Assembly (NCBI RefSeq): GCF_002995745.1
Contig: NZ_PVXQ01000013.1
Coordinates: 16,503-80,502 of the forward strand
Origin: Clostridium vincentii
GTDB taxonomy: Bacteria; Bacillota; Clostridia; Clostridiales; Clostridiaceae
Reading direction: 5' to 3'
Length of the DNA: 64,000 nucleotides
Part shown: piece after piece, positions 34,592 to 44,732 of the stretch
Numbering within the stretch: position 1 is the stretch's first letter
Layout: every line of letters starts with the position of its first letter
Notes under the pieces: generated by a model
Seen by the model: only the letters and a program-made list of their open reading frames with translations
Databases searched by the model: none
Told to the model about the DNA's origin: nothing
Made by a program: the position numbers and the translations under genes

Positions 34592-34626
34592 AAAACCTCC
34601 AAGGATTATTCCTTGGAGGTTTTTTT
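34592..34626 (+). terminator. Terminator of the butyryl-CoA operon
   Basis: AAAACCTCCAAGG pairs with CCTTGGAGGTTTT around a 6-nt loop, and a T run follows. Confidence 0.95.
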
Positions 34627-34666
34627 GTATCTAAAAATTAAAATGGAATATTTTACTGCGAATATA

Positions 34667-34696
34667 TTGAAAAGCGTACCCGATAAGGCGTAGAAT
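34667..34696 (+). promoter_or_regulatory. Candidate promoter of the alcohol dehydrogenase
   Basis: TTGAAA (34667-34672), 18-bp spacer, TAGAAT (34691-34696). No Rex-like palindrome was seen nearby. An AAGGAGGT at 34705-34712 is followed by no start codon at a useful distance. Confidence 0.45.
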
Positions 34697-34772
34697 AGTA
34701 TTATAAGGAGGTCCAAGCTTTATTCAAAAATAATATATTACAGTATGAATTTTTTAGGAGGTATTAAGAGTT

Positions 34773-35939
34773 ATGATGAGATTTACATTGCCAAGAGATA
34801 TTTATTACGGAAAAGGGTCTATGGAACAACTAAAAAATCTTAAAGGTCATAAAGCTATGTTAGTACTTGGAGGAGGCTCCATGAGAAAATTTGGGTTTGT
34901 AGATAAAGCTTTAGGATACCTAGGTGAGGCAGGAATAGAAGTTAAGATTATTGAAGGAATAGAACCAGATCCCTCAGTTGAAACCGTACTTAAGGGCGCA
35001 GAACAAATGGTGGAATTTAATCCTGATTGGATTATAGCTATGGGTGGCGGCTCACCAATTGATGCAGCAAAGGCTATGTGGGTATTTTATGAGCATCCGG
35101 AACTAACATTTGATGATATAAAAAATCCATTTACTATACCAGAATTAAGAAGTAAAGCTAAATTCTTAGCAATACCATCAACTAGTGGTACAGCAATAGA
35201 AGTAACTGCATTTTCTGTAATTACAGATTATAAAACAGAAATAAAGTATCCTTTAGCGGATTTTAATATAACACCAGACATTGCTATAGTAGACCCTGAA
35301 CTCGCAGAAACAATGCCTCAAAAGCTAACTGCACATACAGGTGTAGATGCTCTAACTCATGCAATTGAAGCTTATGTATCTACAATGCACTCTCCATTTA
35401 CTGATCCATCAGCACTGAAAGCAATTCAAATGGTTAAAGAATATTTAATTAAGTCTTATAATGGAGACGTTGAAGCGAGAGAACAAATGCATTATGGTCA
35501 ATGCTTAGCAGGAATGGCATTTTCTAACGCATTACTTGGCATATGTCATAGCATGGCTCATAAGACTGGGGCTGTTTTTCATATCCCTCATGGATGTGCG
35601 AATGCTATATATTTGCCTCATGTAATTAGGTTTAATATGAAAATATCTCTAGACAGATATGCACAAATATCTAAACAGCTTGGATTAAGTGGAAATAACG
35701 ATGAAGAATTAGTTGAGTCTTTGATAAGCATGATAAAGGACTTAAATAAGGAAATGGGAATAGCAGCATCATTAAAAGAATATGGTATTGATGAAAATGA
35801 GTTTAATTCAAAACTTGATTTAATATCAGAAAGAACTATTTTAGATGCTTGTACAGGATGTAATCCAAGAGAAGTGAATAAAGATCAAATGAAGAAGATC
35901 TTCCAATGTGTATATTATGGAAATAAGATAGATTTTTAA
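34773..35939 (+). CDS. Iron-containing alcohol dehydrogenase (butanol dehydrogenase type)
   Basis: Reduces butyraldehyde or acetaldehyde to the alcohol with NAD(P)H. 388 residues, group III Fe-ADH. MGGGSPIDAAKAMWVFYEHPE binds the cofactor. IPSTSGTAIEVTAFSVITD, HTGVDALTHAIEAYVSTMHSPF and GICHSMAHKTGAVFHIPHGCAN supply the Asp and three His iron ligands. From memory it is very like ADH1 of C. beijerinckii/C. saccharobutylicum. ATG 34773 and 34776 are tandem; TTAGGAGG lies upstream of both. Single gene between two terminators. Confidence 0.93.
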   Translation: MMRFTLPRDIYYGKGSMEQLKNLKGHKAMLVLGGGSMRKFGFVDKALGYLGEAGIEVKIIEGIEPDPSVETVLKGAEQMVEFNPDWIIAMGGGSPIDAAKAMWVFYEHPELTFDDIKNPFTIPELRSKAKFLAIPSTSGTAIEVTAFSVITDYKTEIKYPLADFNITPDIAIVDPELAETMPQKLTAHTGVDALTHAIEAYVSTMHSPFTDPSALKAIQMVKEYLIKSYNGDVEAREQMHYGQCLAGMAFSNALLGICHSMAHKTGAVFHIPHGCANAIYLPHVIRFNMKISLDRYAQISKQLGLSGNNDEELVESLISMIKDLNKEMGIAASLKEYGIDENEFNSKLDLISERTILDACTGCNPREVNKDQMKKIFQCVYYGNKIDF

Positions 35940-35951
35940 ATTTAAGATTTT

Positions 35952-35980
35952 GAAACCACTCTTTTGAGTGGTTTCTTTAA
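35952..35980 (+). terminator. Terminator after the alcohol dehydrogenase
   Basis: GAAACCACTC-TTTT-GAGTGGTTTC hairpin followed by TTTAA. Confidence 0.85.
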
Positions 35981-36084
35981 TATACAAAATAAGGTATATT
36001 TCTACATAACAATAATTGTGGTTGTAACTAATCATTGATTTAAGGTATAATTAAAGAAATAAGCAACAAACTGGGGGATAAAAA

Positions 36085-36975
36085 GTGTATAAAATAGTAA
36101 AAAAAGAAAGACTAACAGATAATATTTACCTAATGGAAATTGAAGCGCCAAGAGTTGCTAGATCAGCAAATCCTGGACAATTTATAATTGTTAAACTAGA
36201 TGAACGAGGGGAAAGAATCCCTTTAACAATATGCGATTATGATCCAAAAAAGGGAACGGTTACAATAGTTTTCCAAGCAATGGGAGCGTCTACTGAAGAA
36301 ATGATAAAGTATGAAGAGGGAGATTCTTTTAAAGATTTTGTAGGACCTTTAGGAATGCCATCAGAATTTGTTCATGAAGACCTAGAGGAATTATCAAAAA
36401 AGAAAATAATTTTCGTTGCAGGTGGAGTAGGTACTGCACCAGTATACCCTCAAGTTAAATGGTTAAATTCTAAAGGAATTAAAGCAGATGTTATTGTGGG
36501 AGCAAGAAATACGGATATAGTTATTCTTCAAGATGAGATGAAGGCAGTTGCAGACAATTATTATTTAGCAACTGACGATGGATCATCAGGATATAAAGGA
36601 TTAGTTACAGATAAGTTGAGAGATTTAGTTGAGAAGGAAGGCAAGAAATATGACTTGGTAGTTGCAATTGGACCGATGATTATGATGAAGTTTGTTACCT
36701 TATTAACTAAGGAATTAAATATACCTACTGTAGTAAGCATGAACCCAATTATGGTAGATGGTACAGGTATGTGTGGCGCTTGTAGGGTATCTGTTGGAGG
36801 GAAAATTAAATTTGCTTGTGTTGATGGACCAGAATTCGACGGACATTTAGTTGATTTTAATCAAGCTATGAAGAGGCAATCTGTTTACAAAACGGAAGAG
36901 GGAAGAGCAATATTGAAAGAAAAAGAAGGAAGTACCCATCATGGTGGTTGCGGAAATTGCGGAGGTGACAAATAA
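36085..36975 (+). CDS. nfnA: NADH-dependent ferredoxin:NADP+ oxidoreductase, subunit A
   Basis: Small subunit of the electron-bifurcating transhydrogenase that balances NADH, ferredoxin and NADPH. 296 residues. The FAD-binding FNR domain has PGQFIIVKLDERGERIPLTICD. The NAD domain has FVAGGVGTAPVYPQVKWL. The C-terminal [2Fe-2S] site is the GMCGACRVSVGGKIKFACVDGP cysteine set, with an added HHGGCGNCGG tail. The start is GTG 36085 behind GGGGGAT. Its TAA overlaps the nfnB ATG by one base. Confidence 0.94.
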   Translation: MYKIVKKERLTDNIYLMEIEAPRVARSANPGQFIIVKLDERGERIPLTICDYDPKKGTVTIVFQAMGASTEEMIKYEEGDSFKDFVGPLGMPSEFVHEDLEELSKKKIIFVAGGVGTAPVYPQVKWLNSKGIKADVIVGARNTDIVILQDEMKAVADNYYLATDDGSSGYKGLVTDKLRDLVEKEGKKYDLVVAIGPMIMMKFVTLLTKELNIPTVVSMNPIMVDGTGMCGACRVSVGGKIKFACVDGPEFDGHLVDFNQAMKRQSVYKTEEGRAILKEKEGSTHHGGCGNCGGDK

Positions 36976-38360
36976 TGAATAAGATGAAAAAAGTCCCAGT
37001 TTCTGAACAAGATCCAAAAGTGAGGGCTACTAATTTTGAAGAAGTATGTTTAGGTTATAACAATGAAGAGGCAATAGCAGAAGCTACAAGATGCTTAAAT
37101 TGCAAAAATCCTAGATGTGTAGGAGATTGTCCTGTTAGTATATCAATTCCGAGATTTATTCAAGCAGTTAAAAATGGGAATAATGAAGAAGCAGCTAGAA
37201 TTATTGCTGAATCATCAGCATTACCTGCTGTTTGTGGTAGAGTATGTCCGCAAGAGTCTCAATGTGAAGGTGTTTGTGTACTTGGAATTAAAGGTGAAGC
37301 TATTTCAATAGGTAAGCTAGAAAGATTTGTGGCTGATTGGTCTAGAGAAAATAATATTGATTTGTCACAAACTTTACCTAAGAATGGTAAAAACGTAGCA
37401 GTTGTAGGTAGTGGTCCTGCTGGACTTTCATGTGCTGGAGACTTAGCTAAATTAGGCTATGAGGTTACTATATTTGAGGCGCTTCATGAGGCTGGCGGAG
37501 TTTTAGTTTATGGGATACCTGAATTTAGATTACCAAAAGAGACTGTAGTTAAAAATGAAGTGGAAAATGTTAAGAAGCTTGGAGTAAAGATAGAAACTAA
37601 TGTTATTATTGGTAGAACTATTACTATTGATCAGTTATTTGAAGATGAAGATTTTAAAGCCGTTTTCATAGGATCAGGAGCAGGTCTTCCAAGATTTATG
37701 GGGATACCCGGAGAGAGTTCGAATGGTGTTTCCTCAGCTAATGAATTTTTAACTAGAAACAACCTAATGAAGGCTTTCAAGGATGGATATAAAACTCCTA
37801 TTCGTGCCGGAGAAAAGGTTGCAGTAGTAGGTGGTGGAAATGTTGCTATGGATGCTGCAAGAACTGCTTTAAGACTAGGGGCAGAGGCTCATATAGTCTA
37901 TAGAAGAGGGGAAGAAGAACTTCCTGCAAGAGCAGAAGAAGTTCATCATGCTAAGGAAGAGGGAGTAATCTTTGATGTTCTTACTAATCCAACTGAAATC
38001 CTTCATGATGAAAAGGGCTGGGTTACTGGAATGAAGTGTGTGAAGATGGAACTTGGAGAACCAGATCAATCAGGAAGAAGAAGTCCTATGGTTATTGAAG
38101 GTTCTGAATTTATATTAGATGTAGATACTGTAATAATGTCACTTGGTACATCACCAAATCCATTAATATCATCTACAACTAAGGGATTAGATACAAATAA
38201 GAGACAATGTATTATCGCATCAGATGAGACAGGCCTTACTTCAAGAGAAGGAGTATTTGCTGGAGGAGATGCTGTAACAGGTGCTGCTACAGTTATACTT
38301 GCAATGGGAGCAGGGAAAAAAGCTGCAGTTGGGATACATGAATATTTATCAGCAAAATAA
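36975..38360 (+). CDS. nfnB: NADH-dependent ferredoxin:NADP+ oxidoreductase, subunit B (GltA-like)
   Basis: Large subunit with the bifurcating FAD and two [4Fe-4S] clusters. 461 residues. N-terminal cluster cysteines lie in RCLNCKNPRCVGDCPVSISIP and CGRVCPQESQCEGVCVLG. The FAD domain has VAVVGSGPAGLSCAGDLAKLGYEVTIFEA-type glycines, and the NADPH domain has KVAVVGGGNVAMDAARTALRLG. The C-terminal segment GVFAGGDAVTGAATVILAMGAGKKAA is typical of GltB-small-subunit/NfnB proteins. The TAATG overlap with nfnA couples translation. No glutamate synthase large subunit is near, which supports nfnB over gltD. Confidence 0.94.
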   Translation: MNKMKKVPVSEQDPKVRATNFEEVCLGYNNEEAIAEATRCLNCKNPRCVGDCPVSISIPRFIQAVKNGNNEEAARIIAESSALPAVCGRVCPQESQCEGVCVLGIKGEAISIGKLERFVADWSRENNIDLSQTLPKNGKNVAVVGSGPAGLSCAGDLAKLGYEVTIFEALHEAGGVLVYGIPEFRLPKETVVKNEVENVKKLGVKIETNVIIGRTITIDQLFEDEDFKAVFIGSGAGLPRFMGIPGESSNGVSSANEFLTRNNLMKAFKDGYKTPIRAGEKVAVVGGGNVAMDAARTALRLGAEAHIVYRRGEEELPARAEEVHHAKEEGVIFDVLTNPTEILHDEKGWVTGMKCVKMELGEPDQSGRRSPMVIEGSEFILDVDTVIMSLGTSPNPLISSTTKGLDTNKRQCIIASDETGLTSREGVFAGGDAVTGAATVILAMGAGKKAAVGIHEYLSAK

Positions 38361-38369
38361 TAGAACTTT

Positions 38370-38398
38370 AAAATGGGTGCATAGCACCCATTTTTTTT
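38370..38398 (+). terminator. Terminator of nfnAB
   Basis: AAAATGGGTGC-ATA-GCACCCATTTT stem followed by a T run to 38398. Confidence 0.95.
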
Positions 38399-38472
38399 AT
38401 GGTATAATTAATTTTAATTATTAAATAATATATAGTGTACAGTAGTTAAATTAGAGCGGAAAGGGTGAAAAT

Positions 38473-39363
38473 ATGGACTATAATAATGTAATTTATAAAG
38501 AAGATAAGGTAATACTTGAAGGTGTAAGAAATTTTAATATAAAACAAATAGTAGAGTGTGGACAATGCTTTAGATGGGAAAAAACAGAAGAATTAGACTA
38601 TATTGGAGTGGCTCAAGGTAAGGTAATTGAAGTTATTCAAGAAGAAGATAATGTTACTTTTTTAAATACCAATGAAGAGGATTTTAAAAACATATGGTTT
38701 GAATATTTTGATTTAGGTAGAGATTATAGTAAGGTTAAAGAAGCGTTAGCTAATGATGAAATCTTAAAGAAAAGCGTTGAGTATGGATATGGGATAAGAA
38801 TATTAAATCAACAATATTTTGAGATTTTAATTAGCTTTATTATTTCAGCTAGAAATAGTATACCTTCAATAATGAAAAGCATAAAGAAAATATCTGAAAA
38901 ATGGGGAAAGGCTATAGAGTATAAAGGCACCACATATTATACTTTCCCAACAGCAGAGGAAATTAAAGTGGGAACACTAGAAGAAATAAAAGAAACGGGA
39001 GCCTCTTTTAGAAGCAAGTACATACTAGATACTATATATAATATAAATAATTGTGCAGAAAATCCAGAGTATAGCTTAGAAAATATTGCTTTACTTAATG
39101 ATGATGATTGTCATATTAAACTACAGAACTTTAAAGGCGTAGGAGCAAAAGTAGCAGATTGTGTTATGTTATTTTCTATGGAAAAGTATTCAGCATTTCC
39201 TGTGGATGTATGGGTAAAAAGAGCTATGATGCATTTTTATAATGCGGAGGAAGCTTCGTTAATTAAGATAAGGATATTCGCAAGAAATAAATTTGGAAAT
39301 TTATCAGGGTTTGCACAACAATATCTGTTCTATTATGCTAGGGAAAACAAAATTAGCATATGA
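38473..39363 (+). CDS. ogg: 8-oxoguanine DNA glycosylase/AP lyase (Ogg1 type)
   Basis: Excises 8-oxoguanine from DNA. 296 residues with the eukaryote-like Ogg1 layout known from C. acetobutylicum. An N-terminal AlkA_N/OGG domain has CGQCFRWEK. The helix-hairpin-helix FKGVGAKVADCVMLFSM carries the Schiff-base Lys, and SAFPVDVWVKR carries the catalytic Asp. The GAKVADC/PVDVW pair matches human OGG1 TKVADC/PVDVH. Monocistronic between two terminators. Confidence 0.93.
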   Translation: MDYNNVIYKEDKVILEGVRNFNIKQIVECGQCFRWEKTEELDYIGVAQGKVIEVIQEEDNVTFLNTNEEDFKNIWFEYFDLGRDYSKVKEALANDEILKKSVEYGYGIRILNQQYFEILISFIISARNSIPSIMKSIKKISEKWGKAIEYKGTTYYTFPTAEEIKVGTLEEIKETGASFRSKYILDTIYNINNCAENPEYSLENIALLNDDDCHIKLQNFKGVGAKVADCVMLFSMEKYSAFPVDVWVKRAMMHFYNAEEASLIKIRIFARNKFGNLSGFAQQYLFYYARENKISI

Positions 39364-39381
39364 CGATTCGATTTACTTATT

Positions 39382-39408
39382 AAAAAGAGGGATCTTCCCT
39401 CTTTTTTT
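39382..39408 (+). terminator. Terminator of ogg
   Basis: AAAAGAGGGA-TCT-TCCCTCTTTT followed by T residues. Confidence 0.93.
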
Positions 39409-39449
39409 GCGGATAAAAATTCCATAAGAATGAAAAAGAGGTGAGATAG

Positions 39450-39947
39450 TTGTTGTTAAAATATAAGAATTGGATTTATATTATTAGTTTTAGCTGTTTA
39501 TATAATGTTTTATATTTATTTTCTAATAATATACCTAATCCAGCTGTTCCTAATGGGTTCATAGCTATTAGTATGGTTATACCTGTTGTAGCAGGCTATT
39601 TGCTCGGTCCATATAGTGGGGCAATGACAGGTGGAATAGGTGTAGGATTAAATGTACTTATTAATGGGAGTCCAATAACTGTTGCTGCCATGGTACCTAT
39701 AATGATTATGGGTTTCGCAGCAGGCTATGTTGGGAAAAATAGAAATATTTTGCTTACCTCATTAACAATAATTATTGGGCATAGTTTAAATATTTTGTAT
39801 TTTATTAGGCTTGGACTTATAAGCAGTTTGAGTGAAAAAATTTCGGTAATAGCACTGTCATTGCTATCGGAAGCTGCTTTTGATATTGTAATTATTATTA
39901 CTATAATAACAAGCTTAAAAAAATTTTTTCGTAAGGAGAGATGGTAA
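39450..39947 (+). CDS. Small integral membrane protein, ECF S-component-like (paralogue 1)
   Basis: 165 residues with five or six hydrophobic helices and no soluble domain. Key stretches: NIPNPAVPNGFIAISMVIPVVAGYLLGPYSGAMTG-type N half (PNP, small-residue-rich helices), GSPITVAAMVPIMIMGFAAG and a late GHSLNILYF. The size and Gly-rich helix pattern resemble BioY/QueT-like substrate-binding units of ECF transporters, but no ligand is evident and no ECF ATPase or T component is near. The start is TTG 39450 or 39453 after GAGGTGA. Its stop overlaps the next start by one base. It forms a unit with its paralogue and a GGDEF protein. Confidence 0.7.
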   Translation: MLLKYKNWIYIISFSCLYNVLYLFSNNIPNPAVPNGFIAISMVIPVVAGYLLGPYSGAMTGGIGVGLNVLINGSPITVAAMVPIMIMGFAAGYVGKNRNILLTSLTIIIGHSLNILYFIRLGLISSLSEKISVIALSLLSEAAFDIVIIITIITSLKKFFRKERW

Positions 39948-40447
39948 TGAAAAAAATAAGTAGAAGGCAAGTTGGTATAGTGATTTTTATTTTTCTTTAT
40001 CCAATTGCTAATATTTTTCTAAATAATGTTCCTAATCCAATGGTACCAGAAAGTTTCATTGCTTTAAATATGATTTTCCCTATACTTTGTGGTTTTCTTT
40101 ATGGACCTAAATCTGGTTTCATATCTGGTGCATTAGGGCTTGGTATATCTACTTTGATTTTTGGATCGTTGTATGATGCCGCAGGGGTTTTGCCATGTTC
40201 TATTATGGGGTATGTTGCTGGAGTTATTGGGAAAAAAGGAGTAGAATTTACTTCCTCATTATCTATTTTTTTGGGGCATACCCTTAATTTAATATTTTTC
40301 TATAGAATGGGTTTTATGAAATTTAATATAAATGAATTTGGTCCGGTTTTTTTAGGAGTTATAGCAGAATCAACAATTGATATTCTCGCTATTGTACTTT
40401 TAGGATATTTATTAAAAAAGAAGTTCTATGAGGTAAATAGATGGTAG
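39947..40447 (+). CDS. Small integral membrane protein, ECF S-component-like (paralogue 2)
   Basis: 166 residues, clearly homologous to the preceding gene: NVPNPMVPESFIALNMIFP, GPKSGFISGALGLGIS, PCSIMGYVAGVIGKKG and GHTLNLIFFYRMGF line up along its length, so the pair arose by tandem duplication. Five or six hydrophobic segments. AAGGAGAG lies 6 bases before ATG 39947, and an in-frame ATG at 39941 is too close. It overlaps the GGDEF gene by 7 bases, so all three are translationally coupled. Function unknown; a ligand-sensing or transport subunit feeding the cyclase is an inference. Confidence 0.7.
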   Translation: MKKISRRQVGIVIFIFLYPIANIFLNNVPNPMVPESFIALNMIFPILCGFLYGPKSGFISGALGLGISTLIFGSLYDAAGVLPCSIMGYVAGVIGKKGVEFTSSLSIFLGHTLNLIFFYRMGFMKFNINEFGPVFLGVIAESTIDILAIVLLGYLLKKKFYEVNRW

Positions 40448-41637
40448 ATTTAAAATGGGTTGAGCATAAAAATACGTTTAAGATTTTCTTAATATCAATA
40501 TGGTGGATTTTAGTAACAATAGCGGTAGTAAATATTGAAGATAATATGTGGAAAGAAATTTTAGCCTACTCATTTGTAGTTTCAATAGTATTTGCTTCAT
40601 ATCATGGAAAAGTGCCGGGACTTATATTTTCCATAATGTCTAGTGTCGTAAGTGGATCACAAGCTATGGATGAATTTTTATTATTTTCACCTTTTGCTCA
40701 AAGAATACTGTTTCAAATACTTTTTATTAATGTGGTAGCGCTAGTGACGACAAGTTTATCCGAACGAGAAAAAAAAGCAAGGGTTAGCCTACAACAATTA
40801 TTTAGCAATATGCCAATTGGTTTATTTAGAATAGACTCAGATGGAAAATTACTAAAAATAAATGCTGCTATGGTTCATATGCTTTCCATTGATGAAAAGC
40901 AAAAGCTAAGTAGCTATAATTTAAAATACTTTTTTGTAAATAGTCATGAATTTTTAGAATTATTTGATAATAAAGATACCGGAGTAAAAAACTCTGAAGT
41001 AATGTTAAAGAAAAAAGATGGTAAAATAATTTGGGGAAATATTATATGCCGTTTTAAGGAAACTGATGATGTTGCTTATACTTTAAGAGAATATGAAGGG
41101 AGTTTCGAAGATATTACAGACAGAGTAGCTCTTTTTCAAGAGGTAAGAAAGCTTGCAACTTATGATTCGTTGACTGGGGTTTATAATCGGGGATATTTTC
41201 TTGCGGTTACTGAACCGATATTTAAAGAAGCATTAATAAGACGTAAACCTCTATCAATGCTTTTATTAGATGTGGATTATTTTAAAAAAATAAATGATAC
41301 ATATGGACATCCATTTGGGGATGTAGTTCTTCAAAAGATTGCAGGGTGTATAGTAGAAAATGCTAATAATTCTAATATTGTAGGAAGATACGGTGGAGAT
41401 GAATTTATTTTGTTTCTACCAGAAGAAGATTATGAATTAGCTTTAAAAATAGCAAAAGCTATAAATGACGGAGTTAAATCATTAGATATAATATTAGAAG
41501 GACAAAAAGTCCATGTTTCAGTAAGTGTTGGAATTTCTAATTTAGATTTTAATAATGATAAGAATATAGATGATCTAGTTAGACGTGCTGATATTTCAAT
41601 GTATGAAGCAAAAAATATAGATAGAATTATGCCTTAA
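40441..41637 (+). CDS. Membrane-anchored PAS-GGDEF diguanylate cyclase
   Basis: Makes cyclic di-GMP from two GTP. 398 residues. Three or four N-terminal hydrophobic segments (about residues 12-110) are followed by a PAS domain (about 118-225, SLQQLFSNMPIGLFRIDSDGK) and a GGDEF domain (about 235-395). The active loop is intact as GRYGGDEF, and LLDVDYFKKINDTYGHPFGD binds metal and guanine. The inhibitory RxxD I-site before the loop is absent (NNSN instead), so product inhibition is probably lost. It overlaps the second membrane paralogue, suggesting that the pair controls its activity. Confidence 0.88.
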   Translation: MVDLKWVEHKNTFKIFLISIWWILVTIAVVNIEDNMWKEILAYSFVVSIVFASYHGKVPGLIFSIMSSVVSGSQAMDEFLLFSPFAQRILFQILFINVVALVTTSLSEREKKARVSLQQLFSNMPIGLFRIDSDGKLLKINAAMVHMLSIDEKQKLSSYNLKYFFVNSHEFLELFDNKDTGVKNSEVMLKKKDGKIIWGNIICRFKETDDVAYTLREYEGSFEDITDRVALFQEVRKLATYDSLTGVYNRGYFLAVTEPIFKEALIRRKPLSMLLLDVDYFKKINDTYGHPFGDVVLQKIAGCIVENANNSNIVGRYGGDEFILFLPEEDYELALKIAKAINDGVKSLDIILEGQKVHVSVSVGISNLDFNNDKNIDDLVRRADISMYEAKNIDRIMP

Positions 41638-41762
41638 TTAGGATCTCATTACTTTTAATTTAGATACCAATGAAATATTAAAAAATTTCTCTATAACAAG
41701 ATTTATATTTGGGATTAAAGAAAATAGCAGTAATAAAATACCAACCTAATAATAAAATATTA

Positions 41763-41861
41763 ATGGAGATATTATTGCAATTCTTAAAAGAAAGATTATA
41801 CTCAATGGTTGCACCTACAATTACAGGGCAATTTAGAAAGAGGGTAGGTGGTCTTAAATAG
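41763..41861 (+). pseudogene. Possible gene remnant (32 codons)
   Basis: ATG at 41763 opens a 32-codon frame ending in QFRKRVGGLK before TAG at 41859. Its composition looks protein-like, but there is no Shine-Dalgarno sequence and no family match that I can name. It may be the tail of a decayed gene or chance. Confidence 0.2.
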
Positions 41862-41961
41862 AATTAGTTAGAAATAATAAGAGAAAATGAGCATATGAAA
41901 ATTATATCGAGATAATGGGTTATAATTAAGATATACAGGGCAATAATATAAGAAGTAATAT

Positions 41962-41990
41962 TTGAATATTATGGGTATAGGATATATGAT
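41962..41990 (+). promoter_or_regulatory. groESL promoter
   Basis: TTGAAT (41962-41967), 17-bp spacer, TATGAT (41985-41990), directly upstream of CIRCE. The start would lie within the CIRCE left arm. Confidence 0.75.
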
Positions 41991-41997
41991 AATTGTA

Positions 41998-42024
41998 TTA
42001 GCACTCTTTAATAGCGAGTGCTAA
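41998..42024 (+). promoter_or_regulatory. CIRCE operator (HrcA site)
   Basis: Arms TTAGCACTC and GAGTGCTAA are both perfect, with the standard 9-nt spacer, covering the expected transcription start. HrcA repressor binding here makes groESL heat-inducible. The hrcA gene itself is not in the window. Confidence 0.97.
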
Positions 42025-42096
42025 CAAAACTTATGAATAAGTTTTTAAATTAATATTCCTAACTTAAACCTAGTTGGGACAAATAGGGTACAATAA

Positions 42097-44036
<1,940 letters not shown>

Positions 44037-44048
44037 AATACAATAAGT

Positions 44049-44080
44049 AAAGAGGCAAGAATTATTCTTGCCTCTTTTTT
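44049..44080 (+). terminator. Terminator of groESL
   Basis: AAAGAGGCAAGAA pairs with TTCTTGCCTCTTT, followed by T residues. Confidence 0.95.
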
Positions 44081-44174
44081 GATGCAATAAATCCTTATAG
44101 GACAAGATTATATAATTGTAGAATTATGGTTATAATTCAAATATATAATAAAATCTTATAAGGTGGTTAAATTA

Positions 44175-44573
44175 ATGAATCTAACAAATAGAAAAGGAAA
44201 GAAACCCAAAGGAGGATTTACATTAGTAGAATTAATAGCAGTTCTTGCTATAATCTCTATATTATTTACTGTGTTTACTCCAAAAGTTGTAGGGTATATA
44301 AAGGAAGCTAAAAAGATAAAAGCATTAAGTGAAGTAAGACAAGTGGTGATGGCAGTAGATACATATAATATTAATGCAGTTACACCTATAGCAGATGGAA
44401 CCAGCTTCACTAATATAATAAGTAAAATAGGAACTGAGATAGTGGATTGTACTAAAATTAATTCTATTACGGGAGATATAACCTATAGTAAAATGAAAGA
44501 ACTGTTAGAAGGAGACAAGAGTTTTGTACTAAATGATAATGGTGAAATAAGTGATTCAGAAACAGATACTTAA
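44175..44573 (+). CDS. Type IV pilin-like (pseudopilin) protein, orphan
   Basis: 132 residues. A short basic leader (MNLTNRKGKKPKGG) is followed by the prepilin cleavage and helix motif GFTLVELIAVLAIISIL, with cleavage after Gly14 and Glu at +5. The rest is a small globular domain with KVVGYIKEAKKIKALSEVRQ. AAGGTGG at 44160-44165 lies before ATG 44175. Neither a prepilin peptidase nor PilB/PilC-like assembly genes are nearby, so it must use machinery encoded elsewhere. No disulfide cysteine pair is evident. Confidence 0.85.
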   Translation: MNLTNRKGKKPKGGFTLVELIAVLAIISILFTVFTPKVVGYIKEAKKIKALSEVRQVVMAVDTYNINAVTPIADGTSFTNIISKIGTEIVDCTKINSITGDITYSKMKELLEGDKSFVLNDNGEISDSETDT

Positions 44574-44667
44574 TATTATTAAATATATGTAGGGCGAAAA
44601 ATATATTGATGATTGATATAGAGCTCTAATAGGCGAAGGAGTGCGAATAAAAATGCAATTTTACCTT

Positions 44668-44685
44668 CAAAGTCTATTGACTTTG
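44668..44685 (+). promoter_or_regulatory. Palindrome overlapping the guaB -35 box
   Basis: CAAAGTC-TATT-GACTTTG: 7-bp perfect arms. The right half contains the -35 TTGACT (44677-44682). It could be a repressor site acting in addition to the riboswitch. Confidence 0.4.
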
Positions 44686-44705
44686 ATATTATGATACCTT
44701 ATAAT
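44677..44705 (+). promoter_or_regulatory. Promoter of guaB-guaA
   Basis: TTGACT (44677-44682), 17-bp spacer, TATAAT (44700-44705), about 28 bases before the riboswitch P1. Confidence 0.85.
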
Positions 44706-44732
44706 AAGTTTAATTTAATAAAATGCACATTT

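Noticed and set aside
44580..44660. Possible second riboswitch in TAGGGCG...GGCGAAGGAGTGCG upstream of the guaB promoter
   Set aside because: I could not match it to any known aptamer core, and it lies upstream of the only good promoter.
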